In this document: positions 10,108 to 22,179 of the stretch, piece by piece
Numbering within the stretch: position 1 is the first letter of the stretch
Layout of the letters: every line of letters starts with the position of its first letter
DNA from: Lycorma delicatula
Lineage: Eukaryota; Arthropoda; Insecta; Hemiptera; Fulgoridae
DNA: 64,000 nt
Assembly: GCF_047948215.1 (NCBI RefSeq)
Contig: NC_134465.1
Span: 45,618,446-45,682,445, forward strand
Direction: 5' to 3'
Translations under genes and position numbers: made by a program
The notes under the pieces: generated by a model
Database searches by the model: none
The model's input: only the letters and a program-made list of their open reading frames with translations
What the model was told of the DNA's origin: nothing

Positions 10108-10790
10108 ATAAAATTAATCAAAACTCGTGAGCGAAATAAGCGAGGTACCATATACCACTCTCTTACGTGTCCCACCGCCCACTTGTCATATATCAATAAA
10201 ATGAGTAAGCGCACCCCGTCAACTATTAAAACATATATGACTATCAAAAATTAATTTATCTCGTCAAGACAGCAATTCGCTGCCACGCCTAGGTCTCTGA
10301 ATGCCAGCAAGTACCTGTCCACCAATATTAAAGCGCTTGGAGCTTTAATTGGCTGATGGCCAGCCATAACTCTCGGGTAGCTTCCCACAGCAGCGAGGTA
10401 CGAGTCTTTCCTTTAAATAAACTACTGATGCCGGTTGAATAAAGCAACCGCATCAAGGAACATCCACACGGTCTGACAATGCGGCTTACGCCACATTGAC
10501 TCGCCGCTTATGTTTGGCCAATTTTCCCCTTAACCACTAAGTTCCACGGTGGCCTGAGTTCTGGCCTCCCCCAAGAGTTGGGCAGTCGAATATCAAGTGT
10601 TTGTTCGACTGGACCTCCCCGCAGACGTACAGCTCATCAGCTGCTAGACGAAACCGAAACAAATATTGCTTCAAGTTCGCGTGGTTGAAAAGCACCTGAG
10701 CACCCGTTGCTCTTAAAAACGAAGGAGAGGCATACCATCTCCCGAAGTTCTGTATCAATCTATACAAGGATCTTCTCTTAGTCGTGGAAG
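10102..10790 (-). pseudogene. R1-alpha LINE 3' end: CCHC-like segment and 3' UTR
   Basis: Minus strand 10787 to 10537 encodes RRSLYRLIQNFGRWYASPSF, then LFRFRLAADELYVCGEVQSN and KHLIFDCP, the C-terminal Cys/His (zinc-knuckle-like) region of R1-clade ORF2. The remaining sequence down to 10102 is 3' UTR that aligns in reverse with 42840-43290 (shared gttgacggggtgcgc and tgggacacgtaag). The ORF is open but is only the tail of the protein. The apparent start near 10809 lies in adjacent L-alpha sequence and is not real. Confidence 0.75.
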
Positions 10791-11017
10791 AGACAGTCTT
10801 ATAGGCCACATATTAATTCATCCTGGAATAGTGGCTTTGATATTGGAGCGACAGGTAGGTGGGAAAAATTGTGCAGGCAGGTAACATTTGGAATACGTAA
10901 AATTAATTGTTAGGGATGTAGGATGTAGGGAGTATACCGAAATGAAAGGACTAGCACTAGAGAGGGAATCTCGGAGAGCTGCATTAAACCAGTCAAATGA
11001 CTGAAGTAAAAAAAAAG
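10788..11017 (+). pseudogene. L-alpha LINE 3' end, about 230 bp
   Basis: Matches the last part of the L-alpha ORF (gacagacttataggccacat through to caaaccagtcaaatgactga) and ends in an A-run at 11008-11016. Several substitutions and a lost start region. It abuts the R1-alpha fragment in the opposite orientation. Confidence 0.85.
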
Positions 11018-11584
11018 CAAAATAAGATACCTGATTTTTTCATTATTTATTTAAGACGTTAGGTATATCATGTAATTAGGGGATGAGCAAATGGTTCCTA
11101 AGTCTGTCTATCCTGTGCGATCATATTAAAAAAATTAATTTTTAATTTTTTTATTGATCGTTGTGTAACTGTCGTTATTTGAATAGAATTTTTTGGCATC
11201 ATCCAAGTTTGTAAACGGTAGATAAAATAAGTTGTTGAGCAGCAATCTGATAATTTACTTTTCTGTATATTGTTCAAACGGTTGTTTTTCATAATAAATG
11301 TAAGGGATAAACTAGGGCAAACTAAAACAAAATATTGAAACTAGAATAAAAGGGTTTATCATAAAAATATAAGAGCAGAGACCATGGTGGTTCAGACAAC
11401 TATACTTGATATGACTATCATCATCTTTTCAATATCAAATCTTGTCCAATTTGTCCAAGAGTAAAAATATATTTCTCTTGTTTTATTTATTTTGTTTAAT
11501 TTGTATTTCTTGCCTGATGAATTAATTCATTACAGATGCTTGTACGTGGGAATATAAAAGTAGAAATTTTATAGCGTATGAAAA
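11018..11584. other. A+T-rich sequence without recognisable feature
   Basis: Nothing recognised. Confidence 0.5.
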
Positions 11585-11662
11585 ATGATTTGCGTGACCC
11601 GGATTGGAACCCGGTTCCTCCGGATGAGAAGACGAGACGCCACCACTTAGCCGCTATTGGAA
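11585..11662 (-). repeat. SINE1 head fragment
   Basis: On the minus strand: GGCTAAGTGGTGGCGTCTCG followed by a B box GGTTCCAATCC. Only the tRNA-like head is retained. Confidence 0.65.
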
Positions 11663-11721
11663 TTTTCTTAATTAAAAGAAAAAAAATATATTTATTAAAT
11701 TAAAGACACATATATTTAATT

Positions 11722-12735
11722 TTGTATATTAGACATATATTTTTACAGAATTCTTCTTTTCTATACGCAAAGAACATCGCGGTGTTTAGACTGAAAAATG
11801 ACACAACGGAGCCGTTTTACCCATCGTCAGGAGTACGTCAGGGATGTTCACTCTCTGATTTTATTCAACATTTACGGCGAATTTATCAATTGGAGGAGCC
11901 TGAAAATTTAGCATATCGGTGTACGTATAGGAGGAGACCGGCGTATAACCAACTTAAGGTTTGCTGAAGATACGGCCCTGTTGGTAAGCTCTGAAATTGA
12001 AATAAAGGAGATCCTCGACCGAACTCAGCAAAAAAAGTGAGTCACCAGGACGTCAGAAGTGAGTCAAATTAAACATCGGAAAGACAAAATTTACTATCGT
12101 AAACAAAGCCAACGATCATCCAGTCGATGATGCGCTCTGTGATTTTGAAAAGACGGACCTTAAATTGAGGATCCACAAAAAAAAATATGGTTTCATCACC
12201 CGAAATTCTAAGTATTGTCTTAGCGAAAGAAGCGCTTACGAAATCGACAGCTACTGGAACGAAAGGGCGATCACGAGGATTACAAAGTTGAGACTGCTTC
12301 AAGTACTAGACTTCCCAGTTTTCACGAACAGCGTTGAAACCTGGACTGTCAAAGCGGAAAACCGAAGGAGAGTTGACCTCTTCAAAATGAGGGATTGCAG
12401 AAGAATGCTCCGCGTCGCATGGACGGAAAACAGAAAGAACAACTCGATTATAAACGTATAGGGTATACTGAGGAGGTTGTCCGCTATATGCTTTCAACGC
12501 ATCTTCTGCTTTTTCGGCCATATTGTCCGTAGGCTCAGCGAAAAACTTGAGAAAATAGTCATACAGGGAAAGAATGAGGGCAAAAGATCACGCGGAAGAC
12601 CGCAGAAAATATCGCTGTACCAAATTAAAGAGGAGACTAGATAGTGGTTATTCGAATGACAAAGGACCGTGAGTTATGGCAGAATATGAATCGGGTCACC
12701 AGCTCTCATATATGAGAGGAACACTGGTGATATTT
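11722..12735 (+). pseudogene. Decayed LINE reverse transcriptase, third type
   Basis: Piecing the frames together gives GVRQGCSLS at about 11830-11857 (RT motif 4), NLRFAEDTALLVSS at about 11953-11994 (motif 5, with AED in place of ADD), then SVETWTVKAENRRRVDLFKM and RMLRVAWTENR at 12330-12440, and FGHIVRRLSEKLEKIV with GRPQKISLYQIK towards the 3' end. That is the order seen in APE-type non-LTR elements. At least four frame changes or stops occur and the first palm aspartate region is absent. It differs from L-alpha in sequence. Non-functional. Confidence 0.7.
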
Positions 12736-14006
12736 TTTAAATATTCTAAATTTCCTTTCTAATTTAACAACTACATTTAAAAATTTCTGTTTTAGTTAAA
12801 ATCTTCTTTTTTTAAAGAAAACCAAATTTTTTTATATTTATTTTTCAGTCTCGAGAGGAAAGTAATTTTTAAAATAATTATCCAGTTTTATCTTTGTTTT
12901 AAAATGGTTCTAAAATTTTTTTTTTCACTAATTATGATAACAGTCACGTCTTTTTTAAGAGTCCCAGAACACCTTATGTGTTCTCTAAGTCTTTGTTAGT
13001 AAAGATTTTTATTGTATCTATATACATATATACTTACTCGTATACTCCTTTATAATGGATGATAAATTCAACGTTATTCCCATAAGAGCTATTTTTTTAT
13101 TCCCTCTTTTCTTAAGTTGTAATAAATACGAGAGTGTTAGTTCTATGAAGGAGGTAAAAATAACAAAAATAAACACAGCGACTGTCTTTTGAAAAATATT
13201 TTTACGTCAAGAAAAGCTAAACAGTTTTACACTAGTTTATATTTTATTTACAACCTTTAAATAATAATTTTACTATATTTTTTATTATTTATTTAAATAA
13301 ATCCTGAACATATATTTTCTTTATTTTCGTTTGAATGGATATATCTTTTATTATTGCAACATTTTACGATTTGAATCAACTGTATCTATGAATTTTAAGC
13401 GGTACTTCTTTTCTCTTCAAAGTACTAAGAACCACGCCGATATAATTTATTTTTTCTTTTCTTTTTTTCCATATTTCCTTAATTTTCTTGGAATTTAATC
13501 GTTTTTTTCTTCTGTAAATTTTCCTCCGTTGGTGTTTTTTTCTTCATTCCCAAGAATATTTACTTTAAAATTATTTTTTTTAAAGTTCATTGCACCAAAC
13601 TTCTTTTTTCTCCTTAGATTTTGAACTTTATCCTTCATTTTTTTTTATGTATCCAGTTTTAGATTTTTATTTTCCAAAGTTTTTCAAGAATTTATTTAAT
13701 ATTTTTGGAAAAATTCGGATATCTGCTCAAGGAATTTTCTGCGTCTGGTTTTTAATCTTTTTAGAATTTATAAATCTCCTTTTTGATTTTAGTCTGTATT
13801 CTATTTTTCTGGAAGAATAGAATCTCCTTTGATTTTACCTTTCGATTTTGAGGAGATTTTCTAGTCATTCTGTATTTGATGTACTAGTTTCGAATAAGAT
13901 CGCTGGTCTGACTGCAGTATTGTAATGCCACAATTTTGTGTTTGATTTAAATTTCTTTGGTTGGTAAATTAAATTTTTTAAATTGGATTTCCGAAGACGC
14001 TTTATC
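12736..14006. other. A+T-rich stretch, T-rich strand bias, no gene
   Basis: Between about 13400 and 13800 the plus strand is strongly pyrimidine-rich (T with TCT). The open frame at 13590-13820 reflects this Phe-rich composition. Confidence 0.55.
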
Positions 14007-14008
14007 TA

Positions 14009-16024
14009 CAGAGTGATTCAGGAGGATAGGGCAATACTTTGAAAACTCATTCTAGAGGCTAAAAATAAGAAAAATGTTCATATAAACATAGGTCCGAAAA
14101 CGCTTCGTTAGCGAGTTATACAGAGTGAAAGATTTCGCCCGAGTTTCAGTTCCTCCGGGTAAATTAAGGCTTTCTGAAATTCAATTGTTTCTTTTTTTTT
14201 TTGAGCTGGGAAATCGAAAAAATAGGTCCCAGAACTGTATATCTCTTAGTTTCTAAGATATCTCATGTAAAACGCCAAAAATAGGGTCAAAAAACAGATT
14301 TTTTTACGTTTGACGTACAATAACGTTGTTAAATTGGCAAAAAAATAAATCATACATTTTTTAAACATAAATTATATAGAATTTAATTATAAGAAGATTG
14401 ATGTAAATAATGTCAACAAAAAAGAAATAAAATTTTAAACATGTCGACTTTTATTAACAACAAAACCGACGAAAATGTAGAAGAAAATGTTAAAAAAAAT
14501 AAATGTAAAATGTGTAGGAGCTCCATTAATTTGGTAATACATTTCAATTCATTTTGCTAAGAGGATATTTTCCAGCAATATAATAAATTCATTACGTAAA
14601 AATTCCAGATAATTTCTCGCTGTGACACGATGTTGTAGTATAAAAGGACCGATTAATTGGTCATCTATGATACCACACCAAAAGATTCACTGAAAATCGT
14701 TGCTGGAAATTTTTTTCCACTGTAGCATGTGGGTTTTCGTCAGACCAGCGATGCGCATTCCGTGTGTTGTTTATTCCGTTATGAGTGAACGTAGCTTCAT
14801 CTGAAAAAAGTATAAATGGAATTAAATGTTGATACCTATTAACCCATTGACAAAACTGCAGCCGGCTGGCGTAGTTACCAGGCTGGAGATTTGCACTTTC
14901 TTCCATTATTGTTTAATGTCCTCCACTTTGTGAAATATTGAGCCGTGTTGCAATTAATCGTTTGTTCGTTGCCGGACTAAGTTGAACCATCTGCAGAATG
15001 TTTTCACCTTCATCAGTATGATTTGCTTGTCGTTCAGATGAAATATGAGCGCTGGGAAGTGTACCGTTCTCACAAATATTATTAAAAATGCTTATAAATA
15101 CTTTACGATTTGGTACAACACGACTAGGATACCTATGTCGATATTCCGTAACCGCTGCCGCAGCACTTCCTTTGCAAAATCCATAGATGAAAATCATGTC
15201 GGCATATTCGGCATTAGTGAAGATACGCGGCATTTTTCAAAACAAAACTAAACAGAATTTCACTTTTTTTAACAGACTTGATTTTTATGCACTGTAAAAT
15301 TAATACAAAATTATATTTCTTAACAGTTTTCTGAAATTTTTACAATAAGAATTCAACGTAATACTGTAAACACAGCGAAAGGTTATTTAAAACATTACCA
15401 CAATTAACTGACAACAATGAGTAGTATTTAAACAAATTGTGATGAAAAAATTAGTGCTGCCAACTTGTTTTCCGTAGGTGTAAAATTATTATACCTACTA
15501 GACACATCTGTTTTCTTTCATTGTAACATTTTCTTCTACGTTTTCGTCGGTTTTGTTGTTAATAAGAGTCGACATGTTTAAAATTTTATTTGTTTACTGT
15601 TATTTACATCAATCTTCTTATAATTAAATTCTCTACAATTTATGTTTAAAAAATGTATGATTTATTGCCAATTTAACAACGTTATTGTACGTCAAACGTA
15701 AAAAAATCTATTTTTTGACCCTATTTTTGGCGTTCTACATGAGATATCTTAGAAACTAAGAGATATACAGTTCTGGGACCTATTTTTTTCGATTTCCCAG
15801 TTCAATAACCATAAGAAACAATTGAATTTGCCCCTTAATTGACCTTCCCAGAATTTCAGAAAGCCTTAATTTACCCGGAGGAACTGAAACTCGGGCGAAA
15901 TCTTTCACTCTGTGTAACTCACTAACGAAGCGTTTTCGTACTTATGTTTATATGAATTTTTTTCTTATTATTAGCCTCTAGAATGAGTTGTCAAAGTATT
16001 GCCCTTTCTTCCTGAATCATTCTG
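14009..16024 (-). mobile_element. LT: long-TIR DNA transposon, complete ends, about 2.0 kb
   Basis: The left arm 14009-14491 and right arm 15525-16024 are inverted copies of each other of about 0.5 kb. The ends are CAGAGTGATTCAGGAGG on the left and, read inward from the right, CAGAATGATTCAGGAAG. TA dinucleotides flank both ends (14007-14008, 16025-16026), consistent with the TA target of the Tc1/mariner superfamily. The interior encodes a broken transposase on the minus strand. The left arm lacks about 30 bp present in the right arm. Related fragments lie at 27411-27960 and 48857-49021, with more distant ones at 38025, 48257 and 61440. Confidence 0.9.
14560..15233 (-). pseudogene. LT transposase (mariner-related, N-terminal HTH plus partial DDE core)
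   Basis: Starts MPRIFTNAEYADMIFIYGFC; residues 1-60 match the N-terminal helix-turn-helix type domain common in insect transposases (known as DUF4817). The frame stops once at about 14913-14915, continues in the same frame with NLQPGNYASRLQFCQ, and reaches PFILFSDEATFTHNG, carrying the first catalytic Asp. After VWYHR a frameshift leads to GIIDDQLIGPFILQHRVTAR and NGAPTHF, where family members usually have DGAPAHF, so the second acidic residue appears replaced. The third acidic block is missing because the TIR begins there. It cannot be catalytically active. Confidence 0.8.
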
Positions 16025-16026
16025 TA

Positions 16027-16556
16027 TCCAACTTTTATTGATTGTTTATTTTATTAAAATATTTAATTCTTTGTTATGTAATATCGAAAATCTTGTTCTA
16101 TTAATACCTAGTTAAAAATCTACCAATATTTTTTTATATTTTTTTTTTTTATAAATTTCCAAATTTTTACGTTAGTTCGTATTTAGTTACTGTAACTATG
16201 TTCATATCATATTACTCATAATAAAATTTTGTAAGTTTTACTTGAACTTTTTACTTGTTTATTACCTATTTAATAAATTATTTTACGACAAACATAAAAT
16301 AATGCGTTTTTCGATCCCAATATTCTGTCTTTACTTAAGATTTCTTAAAAACTATTTAAAAAAAAAAGTTCTTACAATTTTTCAGTTGAAATTTCATATA
16401 TATATGTATAAGCATACTTATTTATTTACGTATTTTAAAACGTCCATTCAATAGTTTGATGATTTTTAAACAATTTATTTTAAATACATTAATTAAAAAA
16501 ATATATATATTTATTATTTTTTGAGCTTATTTTTACTTTAATTTATGAAGTCTCTC
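16027..16556. other. A+T-rich sequence without recognisable feature
   Basis: The frame at 16242-16454 is low complexity. Nothing recognised. Confidence 0.5.
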
Positions 16557-16842
16557 TTTTTTCTGTTTAGCTCCCGGAAACGCCGTAAGGTATTACTTCA
16601 CAGAACCAATGAGGATAATATGTGTGAATGTAAATGGAGTGTAGTCTTAGGTCGACCATTCCTGAGATGTGTGGTTAATTGAAACCCGACCACCAAAGAA
16701 CATCAGTATCCTCTATCTAATATTCCAATTCGTATAAAAGTAACTGCCATTACTAGGATTTGAACCGTAGAACTCTCTACTTCGAAATCAGTTGATTTGC
16801 GAGGACGAGTTCATCACCAACTAGACAAACCCGGTGGGTAAT
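16557..16842 (-). repeat. SINE2, tRNA-derived, copy
   Basis: Same organisation as 7700-7985: T-run then tttagctcccgg, gagatgtgtggttaattgaa in the body, and the tRNA-like head (B box on the minus strand, GGTTCAAATCC) near 16755-16770. Moderately diverged. Confidence 0.85.
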
Positions 16843-18165
16843 TTGTTAAGACAATGAACTCGGTTTATATTAATCAAATTACTGACGTCATACATGGAAT
16901 TTAATTAGCTCAGATTAATATTCTATCAGAAAAAACTGTTGGTTTTATAATTAACTTGTATAAAACAACATTTTTTTTACCACTCTTATATTAACTCGCT
17001 TTTGGACTATGTGTGTAAGATTCATGGTACTGAACCTTTCAGTCAAATTTTGAAGCACTTCCGCTTATCCATTTGCTCTGAAATTTTGCATACAGGTTTG
17101 CTGCTAATGATAACACATTTTTATAACTGTAAAGTCGCTAAGATGGACCAACTTGCTAAGTGATAAAATGCTCCTTGAACTTATGCAATCTCGTTTACAT
17201 GCATATTTTCTTAGTGAAAGAATTAACCATGTTTGTGATATTATCGTTTCAATTGATTAAATTGAACGAAACTATCTTTTTTAAAAATTTGTGCTGTTTA
17301 TGATGTTTGAATTCTATATGAGTATATACAGTAATATTTTAAGATATATGAACTTTTAAAGCTGCCTATACTCTTGTCTGCGGTATTGGTAATTAGAGGC
17401 ATGAAAACTTCGAAAGATCGCTCAAACCTATGCGCTAGCGCAGCTGTAAAGTATAAATTTATGAAGATTAAAAAGTAAAAAACGTATAAAAAAACTTTTT
17501 AAAAATCACTATTAAATTAAACGCACTAAAAGGTAAAAAAGTATTTTTATGACGGTATCTCAGAGTGGATTTGACAACAAGTTTTGAAGATGATATGTAA
17601 GATTATGTGAAAGTCAGAGCTTGAAATTAAAAATATGATGTTTTTGCCAGTTTTTTTATGCGTGATGAATAGCCTAAAGATTGAGAAGCTCATGTCAAAG
17701 TATAAATCTCAGCATTTCACTTTAATATAAGAATATAATTTAATATAATAATTAATAATAATAATATAATATTATAATAATAATATAAGACTGGTTTTTA
17801 AAAGGTTTTTTTTTCTTTTGTTAGTAGTATTTACTTGTTAAAAAATTTATTAAAAAAAGACAATATTAATAAATTGAATTATCTTTATGTAAATTTAAAT
17901 TTTTATTTCTTATTACAATCACCGGTTTCTGTCTTTTTATCTTTTTGTTACTCTGTGACTTAAGGGTTGGTTACTGACGCCGTTTAAGATGGTGAAGCCA
18001 AGTAACAAACCGCCTGTTGAGTGAACTAAACTTGTTTATATGAAATATGACGTCACTAGTACATATTTCACGTAGTAAATAAATCGTTAATTTTTTTTTA
18101 TTGGCGATTATTTTAAACATAATTACGTCATTTAAAATTTAAATATTTATTACGTAACATTTACT
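16843..18165. other. A+T-rich stretch without recognised feature
   Basis: TAA/ATA runs near 17740-17790. Nothing coding. The part around 16990-17240 is of more mixed composition, but I recognise no family. Confidence 0.5.
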
Positions 18166-18600
18166 CTTATTGCTTCCTTTATTTTATCTCGCAGTGTTTT
18201 TTTCAATTTTTTCTAAGTTTTTCATCAAGTCTTGCATATTTAATTTAACATACTTCCTGACCTTCTCTATTGATGAAATTTTGTAGTTACTAAGGTCGGG
18301 TGACAATACGATATTATAGAATTACTTTTGTAAAAATTCACCCGTACGGAGGTAAGTTTGTAAAATTTTTATAAGCAACAAAAAAAGGTTATGTTAATTT
18401 ACAATTGTGTATAAATAAACAAAAACTTCATTTCGTTATTTTTTGTAGTAAATATTTGATATTTCATAAATTTCAATATATCTTTTGAAATCCAAATTAA
18501 CCTACTAATTAAACTAATGCAATGTATGATAATAATTTGATATTATAGCGATCACAATACTTCCTTTATTTCGTACAAGGAAGTAAAAATTGAAACGTGT
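18166..18600 (+). repeat. Family D repeat copy 1, with a family B terminal stub
   Basis: Shares catacttcctgacctt, tgatgaaattttg and ctaaggtcgggtgacaatac with 41695-41866 and 43490-43860. The last part (about 18550-18597) is the start of family B in reverse orientation, gtacaaggaagtaaaaa. Confidence 0.7.
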
Positions 18601-18785
18601 GCAGTGTTGTACTGATGTTGCAGAAGGTATTTTTCAACCCTTTCATAAATTATTCCACTTATTGCAATATCCGTTTCTATAAAATAATAAAGAAAATTTT
18701 GTCATTATAGTTCCATAATTCCAGCGCACAGCAACTACGCAAGTGTTATATAGTTTCTTTGAGGTATTCAAATCATTTTATTTTT

Positions 18786-19460
18786 ACTTCCTTGTACGAA
18801 GTAACGGAAGAACTGAAATCGCGAGAAATTGAGGTTTTCAGATTTCAACGGAAATATACATTTTGACCATCCCTAATCCATTTTAACCAGTTATAGCGTG
18901 ACGTCTGTACATATGTATCTCGCATAATTCAAAAACGATTAACCATAGAATGTAGAAATTTTGGATTTAGGACTGTTGTAACATCTATTTGTGAATCTCG
19001 TATTTTGATTGCAATCAACTTGACCAAACCCGTCTAAAAAAGCCCAAAATCCAAATTTTGTTTGGCTTTTTTCTTAACTGTAATAATAAGCCCTCATTGA
19101 GAGCTTTTCAACGATATATCATATGTGGTACTTATTTTCATTGGTTTTAGAGGTATATCCCAATAAAATTTTAATTAATGAAATATTTAGATCTTACAAG
19201 GGGAAGGCACATCAGTTCGAATCCGACTTCATCTCCTGTTTTTTTTTTTTTTTTAACTTTTTTTTTTAATTTAAATATATTGATTTATAAATAATTATTA
19301 ACCTCTGATTGTAAAAAAAATTGATGAATTCAATAATCACAAAAAAAATATCTTAAGTTTTTAATGAAATAAAATTTTATGTATTTTTTATCTAAAAAAA
19401 ATATGTATATGTAATTTAGAGGCGTACGAGGAAGTCATATGTTGTTCACATTAGATATTT
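18786..19460 (+). repeat. Family B repeat, copy 1
   Basis: Begins ACTTCCTTGTACG (18786) and carries CGTACGAGGAAGT at 19423-19435, the inverted form. Internal landmarks are aacggaaatat, ctcgcataattcaaaaacg, ggactgttgtaacatct, a tRNA B-box-like agttcgaatcc (19213 region) and a long T-run. Other copies: 22484-22905, 23472-24593, 29750-30846, 46101-48092, 54449-55145 and 55449-57730. No long ORF; in two copies a 49-codon ORF follows the right end. Confidence 0.85.
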
Positions 19461-19734
19461 TATACCTATTTTTAGAATAGATATTTGTAGATTTGTTCTT
19501 TCTTGTAATTTGTTAGTTACCTCTGTTATTTTGGGATCATTCCGAATGATAACCAAATTATCAGCGAAGTTGTCAGTCAGTAAAACCACGCGCGTCTTCC
19601 TTTTCCAATTTTGATCGGAAGATTGAATAAAATGGCGGCTGTTCTAATCATGTAAATAAATAAATTTCTTCTTCTTTTTAAAGATTAAATAAACATTTTT
19701 TTCCTGGTAAATTTTTTTTATTCTTTCTCTAGGC
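19461..19734. other. Unassigned spacer
   Basis: No gene or shared repeat recognised. Confidence 0.4.
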
Positions 19735-20392
19735 CAATGTCATAGGTAGTTCACCCAGTTCCTGTCTGGACATGGATGTTTTCGAGACTACCTGTACAGA
19801 ATGGGCAGATGCCATACAAGTCGCTGTCACGATTGCGGTGGACTGGATACAACAGAGCATGTAGTATTTTTTTGCCCTAGATGGCGCAACTTCCGCGTAG
19901 TGCTCGAGGGTCAGGGTGTGAAGGGGGCCAACAATATAATCGAGGTAATGCTCAGCAATGGCAACAAGTGGGACTGTGTCTCGACTACGATCGCATCAAT
20001 GATACGAGAGAAGGCCAACGAAGAGAGGCGACGACAGGATGAGTTGATGCGAATTTATGGAAGCTTGGAGTTCGATGACGGGTGATCAAGGGAGGCCAGC
20101 TTCTGGGGGTGGGCGGCGGGGACTCCTCGGAGTCGTCGCTCGTCGATCGCCCCCTAAGGACGCCTTCCGGTCACACGGATTCGGATAGTGGAGTGCCTGG
20201 GTGATCATGCAGAGGCTGTACATACCATATGGCTTAGATCCGGCCCCTGCATGGTAGAAGGGGAGTTTTTTTAGCGGGTGAGAGCCCCGCACTGCCGTCA
20301 GTACGGGCCTGACGGCGGTCAGGCCGCTATGACAAAAAATGTCATAGCTGAATACAAATATTAATTGATTTCTTGGTGAGTTAAGTTTACCG
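19735..20392 (+). pseudogene. R1-beta LINE ORF2 C-terminus and 3' UTR
   Basis: Upstream of the methionine at 19801 the frame reads SQFLSGHGCFRDYLYRMG, then CHDCGGLDTTEHVVFFCPRW: the Cys-Cys-His-Cys region at the end of R1-clade ORF2, followed by about 70 more residues to a TGA at 20083-20085. R1-clade elements usually have this motif after the RT domain. The RT and endonuclease are absent (5' truncation). The rest, to about 20390, is G+C-rich 3' UTR with a perfect 9-bp hairpin at 20326-20348. The coding part is free of stops, so this insertion may be fairly young. Confidence 0.8.
20326..20348. repeat. Perfect hairpin in the R1-beta 3' region
   Basis: GCTATGACA (20326-20334), five A, TGTCATAGC (20340-20348). 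It could be an RNA structure near the end of the LINE transcript. Confidence 0.8.
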
Positions 20393-20727
20393 TAAACAAC
20401 TTACGGGGGTGAAGGACAGCCCTCTCCAGAGCCATCACTCGTCTGCATCTGTGCGGATGGGTGCGGTGTGAGGCACGGGGACTCTTGACCCCCTGAGCCC
20501 AAAAGACACCCCCGAGGTTGTGCTATGCTTGACTGTTGATCCGGCCTCGGGTGGGGAGATACGGTGAAATAGGAGTTTTAGTAGGTAGGGTACGGGCTCA
20601 CATAGGTTTTGATAACAACATCTAGTCGAACCTGTACGAGTCCGCGAAACTCCCCCACTTTGTGGGGGGTACGTAAATGGTATTTCTCCGCAACACTAAA
20701 AAAAAAAAAAAAATAAACAACTTACGG
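20393..20727 (+). mobile_element. G+C-rich retroposon with 14-bp TSD and poly-A
   Basis: TAAACAACTTACGG occurs at 20393-20406 and again, identical, at 20714-20727. Between them is a 307-bp G+C-rich sequence ending in an A-run at about 20697-20713. Direct repeats next to a 3' A-tail are the hallmark of target-primed retroposition. There is no ORF of note; it is probably the 3' UTR of a truncated LINE or a SINE. The source family is not otherwise in the window as far as I can see. Confidence 0.85.
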
Positions 20728-22179
20728 CAATTTTTTCTGTAATTATATTTACTCTTACAATCTTAAATCTATTATAAAAGAGATTCATCCAAGAAATAAA
20801 AAAAATATTATAAGCTATGATGTCGCTCATCTGTCCAATAAATGTTTCAGAATCTTTTTTTTTGCATTATTGACGTAGAAAGATAATTTTAATGAGACAA
20901 TCACGAGAATCAACCGATATCAAAAATCACGAGATTAAATAAGTCTATTTATACCTCTTTACTTAATATTTTATCGCAGAGTAAAATCTTTAATTTTTTT
21001 TTCTTTATAAAAGTGCCAAAATGCTACATATCAATTTTTTTTCTAAGCATTTGGATTATTTATTTATCACCATGAAACCGTTTACAGTATAAAATATGAA
21101 ATTATGATTATCAATCCAGACCTTTATATCGTCGACTATAACTCAATTCGAAATATTTACTCCTTTAAAAATTAACATAACTGACAGTTATATACAATCA
21201 TCGAACAATCTTTTACGAATTTATTATTTATATTAATGCCGTAATGTTTTTTTAATGTTATATCTATCTAAAGAAAATATTATTTTAATAAGTAAAATAA
21301 GAGTCAATAAATTATGAAAATATTAAAATTTTTTTTTCATAATTTAAATTTAAATATGTGACAAATTTTCCATTACAATATATCAAGTTATGACCGTGCA
21401 ACTGTCAGTGCTCTCTCACTCGCTCTCTCTCTCTCTCACACACTCTCTCACTCTTTCTATCTTTACCGGTGAGTCATACATTTTTGTCATTACTATTAAC
21501 TGTCTCTTCGGTTTCCCCCCTTGAATGGGGTCCAATTACTTCTTGCCCAGTAAATATATTTGCACAAATTCTTGTATTCCACCTTCTTGAATGGTAAAAC
21601 TATCCGAGACGCGTATCAAAGAGATTTTGAATGAAACTGGTGTTATTTTCAGGAAATATTTATTTAAACTCTACCTATTCTGATTATTCCAGTCAATTTA
21701 AAAAAAAAAAAATTTGTACTTTCATCGCATGTTATTGCTTAGCATTCAGATCCATAAAATGCTTTCAGGTACTACTATTGGATTATAATTATGAATTAAA
21801 GGGTAGGTTCATATCCCTCATACATATCTTTATTTCATTTCATTAATACTCGTATTTTCAAACTTCCTGCATCATATTCCCAAAAAAGGACAGTTTTAAT
21901 CGTATACATTTATTCAGTACAAAGGTGGGAAAAATTTTTTTTCGTCTTATCTACCGAAAGGTCCGGGAAAAAGGCTTCTGTTCTTTTTTTACCACACCTT
22001 TATTTACTTTTTTGCTTAAAGAGAATTCTTTCATTTCCTTTTACCCTTTACTTCATTCATATTTTTACCTTTTTTTTTACTTTTCCCTTTTTACTTTTAC
22101 TTTACATTTACTTCTTTCATACTTATTTCCACTTTTTCTTTACTTTTATTTTGTGTCTGGCTAAATGACATACAAAAAA
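20728..22179. other. A+T-rich stretch with a (CT)n tract
   Basis: ctctctc/cacactc runs at 21412-21452; pyrimidine-rich from about 21960 to 22160. The open frames there are Phe/Leu-rich composition artefacts. Confidence 0.55.

Noticed and set aside
18786..18798. ACTTCCTTGTACG taken as the true terminus of a TIR transposon
   Set aside because: All well-preserved copies share sequence beyond the right-hand partner, and no TSD was found at these ends.
21925..22164. Phe-rich open frame resembling a membrane segment
   Set aside because: Produced by a pyrimidine-rich tract; no start context or family match.
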